Assembly (NCBI GenBank): GCA_029962745.1
Contig: CM057153.1
Span: 40,032,779 to 40,096,778 of the forward strand
Direction: 5' to 3'
Length of the DNA stretch: 64,000 nt
From: Echinometra lucunter
Taxonomy: Eukaryota; Echinodermata; Echinoidea; Camarodonta; Echinometridae
In this document: positions 1 through 14,161 of the stretch, piece by piece
Position numbering within the stretch: position 1 is the first letter of the stretch
How the letters are laid out: every line of letters begins with the position of its first letter
The notes under the pieces: generated by a model
What the model was told of the DNA's origin: nothing
Seen by the model: only the letters and a program-made list of their open reading frames with translations
Databases searched by the model: none
Translations under genes and position numbers: made by a program

Positions 1-710
1 ATGCCCAGTTCCTGCTCTCTGTGTTTAAGATTTGGCCGCTTGACATGCATTGCACTGTGAAACATATTGGTGACAATTTCAACAAGCGATAAGTAAATCG
101 TGCGTTTTGGGTAAGAAATGTAGCATGGGATGATGTTCATTATTTTCTTTGTGAGATTAATTAGTTACAGGGTTATATCTAAATGATTTAAGATCTTAAG
201 TGGAATGTCAGAATGGTACATGAACTTAAGGGATATGCATGTTTGATGTTTTGCATATGCTAACACAATTATCTAATTGAATAATTCTCTTTAAAAGTTA
301 TAAATTCTGCAGCGTATCGGATGAAATAATGCAAAAGGTTGAGAAATAGATTGAATTAACGATTCAATTTCGCTTACTTCCTATTCTTCCTTACGTATGA
401 GGACAATAATATTGAAGCATTCGTTTACGTATACCACGCTTGATTGGAGTAGGGCAGGGGGAAGCTTATGAAGAGGAAAGTGCATATTAAAATCACGCAC
501 TCGTGTGGAATGTATGTGGTCAGCTACTCATGTTGCCAACCCAGTTTCCAAATGGCCAAGACAAGGGCATTCAAGTAGACATAGTATGTTTACAGAAAAT
601 ATTTGAATATATCCCACTCCCCATAATTTATATAATTCAATATTCGTACCTGAAACATGTCACTTAAACATTTCCAAATCTGGCATACCTCTGACATTAA
701 TTTTTTTTGC

Positions 711-755
711 CTCTGACATTTTTACCTCTGACATTTTTACCTCTGACATTTTTAC
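711..755. repeat. 15-bp tandem repeat, three copies
   Basis: Three exact head-to-tail copies of CTCTGACATTTTTAC, with a partial diverged copy just upstream at about 689-698. Confidence 0.9.
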
Positions 756-1768
756 CTGGCACCTTTTGTCCATTATGAAGCTTTGAAGAACTGTCAGTCT
801 TGCCTGAATATGATAGAGTGTATCACAAACCTAAATAATTACTCTATACTGATACACATACATATCAGACTACACAGCCAAAGTTGCTTTGTTCAAATGA
901 CACATTAAATTTTTTTTTCAAGAATCACATTTCAAGAACAATCCTTTTAATTTTTATAGATCCTATGAAATGCACACATTAGAAAGCTCACCCATTATTT
1001 TGTATTTACAATATAGCACTCCCTATGATACAAGAATTTTTGTATCCTACTGATTCCTTTCAATTTACCTTAGTTGTGCATATGCATGATTACATGTAGG
1101 TAAATAAAGATTAAATTCTCAGGTCTGTTTCTCATGCAATTGTTTGTACAGTAAGCCTGCATGGTTGTGCTATGCTATGTATACTATGTAGTAGTATGCT
1201 TAATGTATTTTTTTATAGGCCATATTGCTTCAAGGATGGATTTATTAAGATGTGAATAATAGAGTACAGCCTTGTCCTTGCCATATTTATATGAATGCAA
1301 CACGTATGTATAACTAATTTTGAAAAGTGATGGGGGCTGAAGTGTACATTCATGACCCTGCTTTATTGGCTTGAAAGTTGAAATTGTTTATTTCAAAGTC
1401 AGATGCAAGATTGAATATATTTCTTCACTATATCCACAATTTTTATACATTTGGAAAAAAAATGCTAGCACTTTGTGGTCGCAGCATTGAAGTATGGTGT
1501 ACTACTTAGGGTTAGTTTAGGCCTACACATAACTATGCATATGGAGCAAAACAATTGCCTCAGCCTAGCAAAGATATTTGAACTGCATATACCTGCATAG
1601 AGTTACTCCCAGATGTAACATCTATTTATGCTAGTGAAATTAATATTATGGAAATAGTATTTGTACAAACATAACATGTACATGTCATGAGGTACATACA
1701 TTGTATGTACATGGACAATGCCATACTTTTGGTAAAATTTATGGTAAATAAAAAATGACAATGCATAT

Positions 1769-1850
1769 CATCTGTTGAGAGCCAGAAGGGCACTGATTTT
1801 CATGTAGTACATGTATACCCATGCTTTAACACAGTGCCCTTTTTGCTCTT
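1769..1850. repeat. Short foldback repeat, copy 1
   Basis: CATCTGTTGAGAGCCAGAAG followed by GGCACTG is answered about 40 bp later by an inverted CAGTGCCCTTTTTGCTCT. The same left arm and hairpin plan recur at 47542-47616, and the left arm alone near 46938-46965. Confidence 0.6.
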
Positions 1851-4394
1851 AATAAATTATGCATGTATGAGAAGAATATGAACATGGAAATCAAGTTATT
1901 ATTCCTTTAGATGCAAGTATGCCTTATAGAGTACATGCATACCAGTGAAATACACGGAGTGGTTAAGTAAAAACTTGTGTAAAAATATTTATTCCTGATC
2001 CTAAACTCCCAATATACTACCTGTATAACTTCATCATAATGATACTATTACATGTATTAGTCATCTGTCCATAGTAAATGATATATAACTGCTCTTAGAC
2101 TCAAAACATCTGTTGCAAGCCAAATCCAACAGAGAGAAAATATAAATGACTTTGGCTATACATGTACACAAAAGAAGTGAAAGAAACAGAGAATAGTTAT
2201 TAATCACACAGTGGCTATTAAGTGTTAGGAGAAGCCTTTGAATGAGGTTGGTTGCGATACGCCTGGTAGATGACTCATTAGCTTGGAATCTATCCCTTGA
2301 TGCTCTTCTCTCTGCTCGTTGTTTTTGTATCCTCCGCTCTCACAGATCTAGGATTTAATTGATTTGGGAACGCATCTCTGTTGAAGTGTATTTTGGGCTT
2401 TAATGACCACTTCTTCTATTTGTCTACTTCATGCACTATATGGTTCTGTACTCGAGCATCCTGCAATTTTAATATCATTGCTGTAGCATGTGAAGTGTAG
2501 TTTGCTCCTTGTTAATATACTGCTCAGTGCATCTCATCTGGATATTGGAATTGCTGGTTGAAGAGAGTGAAAACAAGGCAGGTGTTTGACTATACAGATG
2601 GTACGGTGAGAGCATTCAAACAGAAATTTCATACTTTCTGGGTTTTGTTTAATTTTTATGTTGCATGCTTTATTTTTTATATACATACATGTAGAATAGC
2701 ATGAGCCAGGCAGTATGCAGTATGCAGTCTTCATTTTGACTTCTCACTTACATCACTGTAAATGCCTAGATGGATATTGTGAATTCCAGGCTATCAAAAT
2801 ATGAATTCAGAATTTCCTTGTTTACTTTTGCATAGTGGTATCAGTGTGAATTACATGGGAAGCAGATACATTGTACACTATACTGTACATGTACATTGAT
2901 TGATTGATTACATTATAGTACTCCCACCTTTCAAAACTATTGTATTTGTAGCCATGTATTGAAGCAGCATTTAAAAGACTTTTCATAATGTTATAGTGAA
3001 TATGATATGGTGAATGCACAGGAGTACATGGTACATTATATGTGTGTCTAGAAGTGCCATGTAAATTGTATGAAGTTGTTTTGTGAGTCAAGCTTTTATA
3101 CAGTAAGCTGTATACATTTATATGTTTCCAGCACTGCAGGTACAGTGTACAAGTTCACATTTAAGTTTATTTCCACTTATAAAAAGGTTAACAATTGCAT
3201 ACAACAATGTGACAATTTTTGCTATACATGTACAATGAGTAAACAATATGTAAACAAATATATACATGTATAAATAAACTGCCTACATAATGATAATAAG
3301 ACATTGATTAATTTCCGAGCGGAGGAGCCAGCAAAGACTGAGATCTTGAATAAACAGTGCATCAATTAGCAGTAATATGAGCAGTCAGACATGTGGCTAT
3401 TATTACCAGTACATTAAGATAATTTTTTTTCAGAAATGTATTTCCTGATGCCATTTGAAGTCCAGGGATGGAAATTATATACTTGCTTACTAACCAACAG
3501 GAAGAAACAGTTCTCTCTTATTTGCAACTACATTGTATTTTTCATCATTTTCAGTACATTTTGGTGTAATTCTGAAAGTAGTTGATATTATATTCATGAG
3601 TCTGTTTGCTTTAGAACATGGCAATAACTCTTCCTGAAGTCTTATGCAGGATGATCAGTATTAAGTAAACCTGAAAATAAATGCAAAGTGATGATTTCCC
3701 AATGACATGTACATTGAGTTTAATATTTACATTTCAGTGAGGTGCCTGACTGCGTGTGATGTGAACTTGTACCTACAAATGAATGAAGGTTTTGTGAAAC
3801 AATGCATGCAATGAAGGATAATGACAAAACATGTAGATATTGTATGACATTGCCAATTCCAATGTTATCCTAATGTCATAACAATTTAGATTTAATTTGA
3901 AATGATTTTCAACATGTACAGTTTAAAATACTTTGAAGTGGCACCTTTAAACTATCGAGAATATTAATGATCTTTGAACTTGCACTGCAATTTTGTGTAA
4001 TGCATCCAGATATGAATCATCAAATAGTATATGCATATACTGGTACCTGATATACTGAACTGTATAAAAGAACTGGGACATATGATACATTTACATGTTT
4101 ATCTAATATTTTATTTGTATGAATATCAGTTGAGGGCGATTATTTAAAAAAAATCTTAATTGCTTGTTATGCATGTCATGCATTTATCTGTGCAAGGTTC
4201 TTGTTCAGCTTAGCCTTAGAATACATTTCAGTATGGGATATTTTGAAAAGATGGCAAGTGGCAGTTGCAATGCAGATTTTAAAATCATGATTTTACATAT
4301 ATTTAATGAGGAATTTTGAGAAGATGGGAATTGAGTTCAAAGACAGCAGCTATGGTATGATGAATCTGTTAATAAGAACTTGAATGAATAATAT

Positions 4395-4699
4395 CTAGGG
4401 GGTGTTCCACAAAGACTATTTAAGATTGACTAAAATCGCACTTAACTATGACTAGCCATTCATGCCAGTGTTTTCTTTCATCATGGATCTCTCAAAGGAT
4501 TTGCAAATCATGGTCACAAATCTGCAGAATTGACAATGTTTTATAGTTCATTGATGAAGAAAACAAAAAATGTAAATTCTTCAAATTTGTGACAATAATT
4601 TGCGCATCCCTTGAGAGACCAATGGTGAAAGCAAACGGTGGCATGAATGGCCTGCCAGCGATTTGAGTCAATCTTAGTCTTTGTGAAACACCCCCCTAG
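4395..4699. mobile_element. Foldback MITE, about 305 bp
   Basis: The two halves are near-complete inverted copies of each other. The left end CTAGGGGGTGTTCCACAAAG mirrors the right end CTTTGTGAAACACCCCCCTA, and pairing continues through CATTCATGCCA and CTCTCAA. Flanks show TA/CTAG, fitting a TA-inserting non-autonomous DNA element. No coding capacity. Confidence 0.8.
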
Positions 4700-5090
4700 T
4701 ACAGTAGAAAGTTTTAATGAGTGCATGTTCTTGTTATCTTTTCATACATGCATTATATAAAGATAGAACAGAAGCTATATCACATAATGGTATAGAAGAA
4801 AAATAACCGAATTTGATATACTGGTACAACATGTTGAGAATTAAGAAGCAGGATTTTGACAACAAAAGCACACAAAGGAAAACAAAGCAAAATAGTGTAC
4901 TATGTCTTTCTTCATGTCAAGATTCAATTCATAATAAAGATCAGAAAGTAACAAAATATACAGTATATAACTGAATAAAATGAAGTTTAATGCTGGGCAC
5001 GACACTACTGTGCAACCAGGATACATGGGTCCTCAAACTTGGACAATGTTACAGGACTCGATACATGTACATATAGAGACTGGAATTTCA

Positions 5091-5434
5091 ATCTGGACCT
5101 ACTACCAAAAAATTTAATGGAGAGCCCCCTCTTATTATACATGTACATGTATTTCAAAAAGTAATGATTTAGCCAATACCTTTAAATCCCAACTATTAAT
5201 GATCATTTATATTCTAGAAATTTCAGTGATTATGAATGGACAAAGAAACCTCAAAATAATTCCTTCTAGAATCTGGACCTCCTACCAAAAAATTTAGTGT
5301 GGAGCACCCCCCCCCCCGCCCCTTATATATACATGTACATGTATCTCCAAGTACATCCAACTACGAATGATCTTCTAGAAACTTCTGTGATTATGAATGG
5401 ACTATAAGAAACCTCAAAATAACTCCTTCTAGAA
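5091..5434. repeat. Imperfect tandem duplication, two units of about 180 and 164 bp
   Basis: Units start at 5091 and 5271 with ATCTGGACCT and share the ACCAAAAAATTTA segment, a TACATGTACATGTAT core, GTGATTATGAATGGAC and CCTTCTAGA at the end. The second unit also carries a C11 tract. Confidence 0.85.
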
Positions 5435-7069
5435 GATTCTACAAGTACAGGTATATCATTCAATTGATGTTTTATAGTGTATACCCCTTTTTGTTGGGAG
5501 GGGGGGGGGGGGTTGGAGGTTTTCTCTGTTCCCTCCTCCCATGGAGGTTGATTTGTTTTCCCCTGGGTCTCATTCTCCTTTGTTGTATTGTCATATATTA
5601 CGGGTATTTTATTAGTTGCAATTGATTGTTAATTATTCTGTAATTTGATTTGACATGTGTATTTATGTATATTTCTTTGATTTGTACACAAGGCAAGTAT
5701 CGGTCTTTGGACCATTTGTCTTTGTTCTTTGATTGTTTTATAACTGAATAAAATCCATTATATATGTTTCACATCGGTGTCATAGCATTTTATATAGATA
5801 TGAGAGTGGAAAGTCAGATATCTTTATAAGCTTGGCAGTTATTATTAATGACAGAAGTAGTAGTAGTATCCGTTTGCGTCATCATGTTTTGATTCTGCTA
5901 TGTCACAAGCCATTGTAAAAATTAATGCTTTGTTTGTTGGATGTTGGTATGAGTTATCGTTGAGAAAGTGAAAGTTCTTTGGGGTGGGTGTATTTTTCTC
6001 TTATGAGTTACAAACTGTTTACAAGTATTTCTACATTGCTTTCCTTTTCCATTTTGTTTTAGTTTCTTGGTATACATGCATTTAAATTTAGAACAGATGC
6101 AGATAGACCAACTGTGATCATATAAAAAACCAGACCATCTTGTCTTCTTTAATCTGGTTATTGTTCTTGATGTTATGATGACGTTTTGTTTGGAAAGATT
6201 CAATAACAGTCGCATCTTTCCATATTTTCCAGATCACACAGGATGCTGTTGATATTACACTGATGATTATCTGCTAAAGGAAATGCAAAGCAGAGGTAAG
6301 AGAAAAGATAAAACAAAAAATTGATGGTGACTATGTTAAGTTTACAAAAGGTATTTGATTTATAAAGATATGATTTGAAGAAAATGATGTAATATATAAA
6401 TCCTGTTATGAATAGGGAATATAAAGGTACACATACTGAGTTCAATTTACTGAAATAAATTACAAAACCTTGCACACATTGCCACATACATGTAAGTTAT
6501 TAAAAAGGAGGAAAAGGGACTTTGTCCCTTTGCACAATTCTACAACAGCTCAAGTGAAAGGAAAGGTCTTCCGAAGAGTTCATTGCATATATTTAGGTCT
6601 AGTTTAGCTTAAAGTTGACTTTTGTTAGGAAATATTATTTTCTATCATGTCGCCAAATCAGTAATAATCTACAAAAAAAATTATAGCCTGTTAATGGCAT
6701 ATCGATACATGTAGATACTTATGTCTTTCAAGCTTGCATATGAGAAATATCAATTGTACATGACCATTACATGTTGAGAATATTACCAGTGATGGATTTA
6801 TTCTGAAAGAAAATGCAATTGAAGGGAAAGCTACTTAGTGATGTAGGGAAACTTACATGTACACTCGCATATAAGATTAGTGTAACGCTTACATGTATGT
6901 GTAACAGTAGATTTGTGGGGGGTAATTTGTATGACTTGTCAAACTTGTCATACATGTTTGTCATTAATCACTTTATCTGAAAGTTGAAAAACTAGTAATT
7001 TAAAAAAAATGAATGGATAGAATCATACAAGAATCTTTGGTCAGTTTATACTGTTAAAGCACCTTATAC

Positions 7070-8115
7070 TAGTGCTGTCATCGAGAAAAAAAATCTTTGT
7101 CAACATGTCATGTTAAATTGTAGCCGACAACGACACATTGTCGACAGGCATGGTCGGAATTATTTTGAGAAATATGAGTGTACACTCGACTCGATCAATC
7201 AATTTGTATGTGTACTACAACTACATACTAGTTCTTGAAGCTGTAGCGAGTGCAGTTGCTGCAGTGTGAACCACACAATATTTATAAAACAGAGCTGCCA
7301 ACTTGCAGCAAAGAAAATTCCGTACTCACAAGGTTTAAAGTCGTATTTTTGGGAAGAAATCTGTATTTTCCTACAATCTCTAGAGGAACGGGCATGACAA
7401 CACTGCGTGGACGTATAGTGCATGTGCTGGATCTATGATGTAGCTGTAGTCGGTCAGCTTGGTCATGTCACATACACATACGTACACAACATGCGAACAT
7501 ATATGCAAAATAATGTCGCTTACTTCATTTACGTTCAACAAAGATAGTTCGCTGGCGGGTGGGCAATTCCTGTGCTTTTCTATGGGGAAAACCTCTGTTC
7601 GTGGAAGCTCACACATACTGAAGTTATCGACAATTTTTGTGCGCCAATTTCAAGATCGTTTAATTGTACAGGCTAAATACGGTGGTTGGTACGTAGTGCA
7701 CGTGGTATGTATGTTACATTGACTTGTGCAACAATTCTCAGCATCAAATTGGCATCTCTTGGTGCCAATTTGAAGATCGTAAAGTTGAAGAGGATAAATA
7801 CTATGGTTAGTATACTAGTGCTCGTAGTATGCATATTACATTGACCAGTGCAATGATTCCCGTCTTCGAACTGGCAATTGATTGCGTGCACGTACCGGCA
7901 CACTATAATACATAATTGATTTTACATTTCCATTCGCAAAGTGCATGTAAAGTGCAGCCATCATAGCTTCTATTACCTACATGTATTAGTACTCTAACGT
8001 TATGAGGGTTGATTCTTGTTGCCATCGTAGAATCTTTGTTGACTTGTCGCCTTCCCATCAAAATACACTATTATCGACAAGCTTGGCGACAAAAGGCTTG
8101 TCGATGACAGCACTA
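7070..8115. mobile_element. Non-autonomous hAT-like DNA transposon, 1046 bp
   Basis: Terminal inverted repeats TAGTGCTGTCATCGA at 7070-7084 and its exact complement ending at 8115, with weaker pairing further in. Flanked by CCTTATAC (7062-7069) and CCTTATAT (8116-8123), a 7/8 match of the 8-bp target-duplication length typical of the hAT superfamily (family knowledge). Internally two diverged direct repeats (7641-7738 and 7761-7860, each with GCCAATTTSAAGATCG). No transposase domain recognised, so probably mobilised in trans when active. Confidence 0.82.
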
Positions 8116-8868
8116 CCTTATATAAAACTGGTATTAATTCTATTAACAAAGCAACACCAATAAAAGCAATGAGAAGGCTACACTTCTTATTAAAGTTTGG
8201 AGACATTTGCCTACATTATGAAGTTACAGGTTCTTAAATAAGTATATGCATGTGTAAATTATTGATATTTATTTTTAACATCAAGATGGGATTTATTCTA
8301 TTGATCTATGCTTATGGTGCATAAGTGCTAAATCTTCAGAAGCAATATGAGAATTTTGTAATTTGATTAGAATCCTTGTAATTTGATTAGTGTGATGCTT
8401 GTAATATGATAACGTCCAATGCCATCTTTGAGAACTGACCACTAAGGATGTCCCTGGGAATTTTTTCCTTTTTCAAAGGTAGATTTGTTGAAAAGCATGT
8501 GGCTGGAGCCTAGAACAGTTATCAGTTTACTACATGTATATCTGTCTAACAGATGACAACTGCAGAGATGACTTGGCCTTTACATGTACACCTGTGTAAA
8601 ATGTATCAATCAGATATTCTTACGTAAGGAATGAACCTGTAATGCCATCATCACCTAATTAACATGGCATAAACATGCACACACATGTACAGCAGGCATG
8701 GCAAGAAATAATATGTAATCACTTTTCTCTTATTACTTTTCTATTCAATAGTAATAAATATTCTTCCAAATTTCTCTCAAGGGAAAATATATTTCTAAAA
8801 GTAAAAAAAGAAAATTGAAATGATGATGAAACACTGATGATTTTCTTCAATTCGAGAAGTGCTTTGGC

Positions 8869-8893
8869 ATATATATATATATATATATATATA
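8869..8893. repeat. (AT)n microsatellite
   Basis: Uninterrupted AT dinucleotide run of about 24 bp. Confidence 0.9.
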
Positions 8894-9252
8894 AAACACA
8901 TGTGCATAGCATTGCAGGGCGAAGCTTCATTTGCGCGTGCTCAACAAGTGACTTTTAGCATGTATGACTGTGCGAGGAATTTTGGGGCGGACTTTGGTGC
9001 TGCTCCTTTCATTAATTCTTTGGTCTGCTCCTGATTTTGGTCCACTCCTGATCTTCTCCTGGTGCTCATAAAAGCAGCTCTAAGATAGTGCAGACAGTTT
9101 TGGGCCGTGCCATTCAGTAATTTATTGAAAAGCGTATATGATTCTAAGTAAGGGAGGTCCATTATTTGGATTGTTGGTAAAGACAGAGAACAGACCACCA
9201 GATCTACTAGCTAGCATGATACATCTTCCTTTGTCCGAAGGTGTAGCTGGCA

Positions 9253-9276
9253 GGGGGGGGGGGGGGGGGGGGGGGG
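9253..9276. repeat. Poly(G) tract, 24 G
   Basis: Uninterrupted run of 24 G on the + strand. Confidence 0.95.
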
Positions 9277-11080
9277 ATAAATTGTCCTGGGTGTAGTAAA
9301 TATTAATAGGCCGTTGTCCTGAAATCATCCCCCTTCACTATTATTTGGGGAGTATAGGGTTGTTGATACTAGTATTCAGCATCATCTGAGTCTGTGCTTA
9401 TAGACTAAATCTTTTGTCCCATACTTGTTTTCCAGGGCAAACTTAGGAAGGTGTGAAATCTATTTTGCTTCATTGTGGCTGATAAATAGGATGTGGTATT
9501 CTAGATCCACTCCCCCACATCCTCACCCCCTCAACCCTTCTATAAACTAAAGAAAATGTCAATGAACCATAAATCAAGTGCAAGGTCTAGATGTTTTGTG
9601 CCTTAATCTTTCAACCAATAAATATTTAATCTCACTTCTTGGGGCTATTTCTCTAAATGAGCAATTTGAAACTATTAATTATCCAGTGGAAACGCTGGAT
9701 TTATCTGTTCAGTGCTGTTAATTAAATATAATTGCTTAAAATATTATATTACAGGCAAAATCACAAACAAGAAGTTGCTGAATATCTAATTTGGATGAGG
9801 ATTACATGGGGAGTAAGCCAAGGAGTGTTTACCCCCCCCCCCCTCCCCCAGCTCTAGAAAAATTGATTTAGTAATAGTTATGAATTGTATGATTGGTGGT
9901 TAACACTTGCAGAGACAGTTGAGCTCTGTGGTAGTAGAAGATGAGAAGATTTGCAAGTTGCTCTTGAGCAGTTTGCAAAGAGTAATCGAGATATGGCACT
10001 TTATAGATAGTTGTTATTGTTGTTAATGTTGTTGTTGGTGGTGGAAGTGGCGGTGTGGTGATGATTGTTATTTCCTGACCTTGTGAATGAATGTGGTATC
10101 CCACAAAAAGGATTCTGTTGAAGTACCACACATTTCTGTTGTTGCATTTTGGTCACATGTTGTATGTATGTATAGTCCCATACTTTAAATGCAGGAATAT
10201 TCACGGTACATTAATTTTCATTGATTTTGCACGATTTTTCCCCCTGGCATACATGCCCCTTATCTCTCTCAAGCACTTTTCATAGTTCATGATATTAATA
10301 AAGTTTTACGAGGTACTGGTAGATCATATGTTCTCATTCTAATAATTCCCAAACTTCATAATGCTCAGGACTGTGTTCATTGTAAGTACATTTTCATCCT
10401 TTCAGAAATCAGAATTGATCATTAGACATTTTTTTTTTTGCAAGGTGTCTGTAGGACTATTGCTCAATTCCTCCTCAATATCATCCTCAATATTTGGAGC
10501 AGTTATACAATCTGCCTTAAGACCATGATAGTTGGTAACTCCTTCCAGTCTGTGTGCTTTCATGTCCCACTTTCTAACTAATGACACCCAACATGACTAA
10601 GAGAGCTTCTCAGCTGTAGTGGTATTTTATCTCAAATACTTTATGATATTAGATTAAAACTTGGTGGGAGTATTACAGCAACATTATTTCTGCCCACACA
10701 GACTTTTGATGAACATCAGTGAAAAATAACACTGAGTATATTATTCCCTTGTTTTAGGAAGTGTGGGAATCTCTCTCCCACCCCCCCCCCCCCCTATTCA
10801 GGATATTACTTTTATTTTCTCCTGGTTTTGTATTTTGTTTGACTGTTTAAAAATAAAAATCAGGATTTGTTGTTGTTGTTGCTGTGGAAGAAAAGCAAAA
10901 TCGATTTTTGTCATTTAGTACTAATTTACACCCCCTTTTTCATATAAGTTTACATTCGTATGTATACGTACATGTACCTACATGTACATCAAAGATTATA
11001 CATTACCTGATTTTCTCACATTTACTTTCTGTTTTGGGTACGTTCCATGTATCGAAATGAGTAGATCTGTATGTGTGAGT

Positions 11081-11148
11081 TGAATTTGAATTTGAATTTG
11101 AATTTGAATTTGAATTTGAATTGTGTGTGTGGGGGGGGGGGGGGGGGG
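11081..11148. repeat. GAATTT hexanucleotide array followed by GT and poly(G)
   Basis: About seven copies of TGAATT in a row (11081-11122), then (GT)4 and an 18-G tract (11131-11148). (GAATTT)n tails are common 3' ends of non-LTR elements, but no element body was recognised upstream. Confidence 0.85.
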
Positions 11149-14100
11149 TATGCCATTCTAGAACCCAAGTAAGATAACATGCACTATCATGCAGAGCTCT
11201 CTGATCAAATAGACCCTTGGTTAGTGATTTACACATCACAGTGAAATCTCTCAGTGCTAACTAGTTCTCTGTAAGAGTTCACTATATATTGTCAGGAAGA
11301 GAATTCAGTATTATTGTTAACATGCTGGACATCTCACTGATTATTTTTGCAGCAATAGTTAGAGTGATATATTATTTTTACATGATTTATAAAGATAAAC
11401 ATGTATTTATGTATTTTTAAATTCAACTAATGAGGACAGCCCTTTACAGAAACTTATTTTGTAATTCACAGGCATTAGTTGATTTTTTTCCTTTACTTTT
11501 CCTCAGTGATTGTCATTTTCTTATGTTTTTCTGTTTCTGAAAATTAAATGAATAAATGAATAAATAATAGAATTTGTCTTGCTACATTTAGGTCTTGCTT
11601 TAGCTTGTAGGCTCTTTTACATCATTAACAGTTTGTGAATGTATAGACTAAGGTCATACAAGGTTGTAAAGCTCAACTTTGTTGTACTCACCTATCTCTC
11701 TGGGGGTATTCTTGTGCCTATGTCTTCTATTTTTGTTACCCCGCTTGTTTAGATTACACTGTCTGTGTTATGACAGTGGCCTAAAATTGAGGTCACGAGT
11801 GAAAGTTTATATCAAGTTGATCCTCAGTCATTATGCAGGATTGCAAATATTCTGGAAAACCTCTGCAGTATACAATGTAAGGAGCCCTCAAACTATATAG
11901 TGTATCTGTCTCATATGAAATTAAAGAAAAAGGAGTTTGTACAGATCATCTCTTCTATTGTATTTTAGGAAATTGGGGTAGTTAGTTGGTCAGGTATGAC
12001 AGTGAAGCTATAAAATTTTCTAAGGTATGCCTGTATATAAAACTATAAATGGATGCATTTCATTGTGTTTAATATAGATGTACAAACAGGTAATAGCCTA
12101 TACAGAGTTAATATGCATGTTTATGTACCTTGTAAACAGTCCTGTAAAGTGCTTACACTGTACATTAGGGCAGGCATGTCAACTAGCAGTAATCAATGTC
12201 ATTACCAGAAACTCTCCAAACCCTGGTTTCTACAGTGAGAGAATTAAAATGTTTTATTCAGCAGTGTTTCCCTGGCTCTCCTACGCATGCATGCTTGCAT
12301 GCACACAGACAGACGTCATGCTGCTGGGGAGATGATGCTTGGTATTGGCATCATATTGGTTTCCATGGTAACATGCAAGCTTTGCTCCATCCCCCGATGC
12401 CCTGGTGGCCTGTATCCCTTGGATGGTCTTGTGTATCAGCCTCGCTGCTGCTATACAAGCTAACTCATTTGGCAAACATCATTCATTATTCAATCCCACA
12501 ACAATCTGAAAAAATCCTCATATTTGTACTGTTAACTTATGATTAGTCAGAAGTATGGTGGCAGTCTCTAACTTTAGAAAGAAACAGAAATAAGATCCTT
12601 TCAGTATTTACTCTGAATTTACTCTGAATATGCAAAGCTTTAAATGATATCTGCCTTGTTTTTACCCCATAATGAAATTGTTTGATAGTGGAGTGATGAC
12701 CAAAAAAGGTTAGATAATCAAATCACATTTGATCCGTACTTTGTTGAGATCATTGATTATAAGGACACTGATTAATTGTTCTTCTATGAGTTTTAAGACT
12801 GAATACATGTATATATTCCAGAGCTAAGTAAAATGTGCATCGTACACACCTATATTATGGAAGCGTAAGTTTGCTGTAAATGATCTATCCTGCACAATCA
12901 GGAATTCATGCTATGGTTTCCTGATAAAAAGGAAATGAATGTACAATGTACATGTAGAATGTATCCTATGCCTTGACACTTGAACAGACATTCCTGCATA
13001 TAACTGGCATGCTAGAAGCTCCATCTATTTCTCCCATTGAATTCATTGAAAAGGAAGAAAGTCCCTTTTTTAGTTTATCTTGGCTTTTATCGGTCTGTGT
13101 GTATAGCTCCCTCCTTATCAATTCATGGAAGATAACTACCAAACACAAATCCACCATTTGTATACTCTGTACATACTTCAAAGACTTTCTCTCAAGTCTC
13201 TCTCCCCCCTGATCATACTAGCTTTCTCTCACTTGGTTCCCCTCCACCCCCTTCTCTCACTCTTGCTCTCTTTCTGTAGTTAGTGTTGCACCAAAGCAAC
13301 CTACATGTACATACATATTTACCCTAGAAGGTACCTGAGACAATCTTCAAAAAGCTGGCCCAAAAGCTGGCCCAAAAGCTGTTCCTCAACGCCTTATGAA
13401 TGACATGACATTGACATAACTTTTCCACACATGGAAGTATGTTCCAAAGTAAGACTGATTTTGATTGCTGTTGGTACATTGCGTATTGTGACGACTAGAC
13501 GTTTTAGACCAAAATATCTTTGGGTTTGACACTCTTTCTCGAGACCAAATTTCTGAAGACCTGATTTCTTTGATTCTGTTCCCTGTGGACCCTCTTCATC
13601 TGGACCAACTTAAGTTCAAGCTTAAACCTAAAAAGTAATGGAAAACAGCTAAAAAGGAACCACCATTTTGGCTCCTGTCCAACTACACACTTGGTCCAGA
13701 TTTGGTACTTGTTGGGTAGAAACTTTTGTGAAAGCATGAGAAAGCTAAGTTTGATCCTTTAGTCAAAGTAGCTCATGGAATTTAGTTTCCAGCCTCTCCA
13801 ATATTTGGTGAAGTCGCTAAGGAAGCTGCATACATTAGATGTGTTGATCTTATCGTTGGGTATGTCCAGTACAGAGAGGATTAGCTTGTAAGCACCAGTA
13901 ATATATTCTAATACAAACTATAGCAGACAAGGGATATTAGAATGGAAAGATCTTAGTTTAATCTACATATTAAAGGCTTGGACTGTCTTACCTGTTTGAA
14001 AAGAACTGTGACTTGAGTGCATTTCTTTAGAATTTATTCATTTATATCTTATTGAAGCACCAGCCAGTTGCCGAGCTTTCAGATTACTTGTATTGAAATC

Positions 14101-14161
14101 TTGATTCTTTTAGTTGCACTTTCAGGAGTATTAAAAGTAGCAAGCCAGCATCTTATATAAG

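Larger units (their letters stand above)
1..7061. other. Non-coding upstream region, no gene recognised
   Basis: No ORF here resembles a known protein. Apart from the separately listed tandem and foldback repeats, it is AT-rich sequence with many ACATGTACATG-type palindromic motifs. The first ~540 bases hold clearly more CpG dinucleotides than the next 1.6 kb, and TTTTGG|GTAAGA at 105-116 would make a donor. This may be the tail of a promoter or first-exon region, but that is weak. Confidence 0.5.
8124..14160. other. Non-coding region with microsatellites and homopolymer tracts
   Basis: No gene recognised. Contains G24 (9253-9276), C13 (9832-9843 with one break), GTT/GGT-rich sequence (10012-10050), C16 (10775-10794), a GAATTT array and G18 (11081-11148), short 23-bp (8356-8400) and 15-bp (13352-13381) tandem copies. 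The longest ORF (12196-12546, 116 codons) shows no domain. Confidence 0.6.

Noticed and set aside
8941..9198. 85-codon minus-strand ORF with a polar, Arg/Gln-rich middle
   Set aside because: Looked protein-like at first, but no domain, splice context or matching neighbour was found.
12196..12546. 116-codon + strand ORF
   Set aside because: No domain, no splice-linked neighbours and an overlapping ORF on the other strand; no support for a gene.
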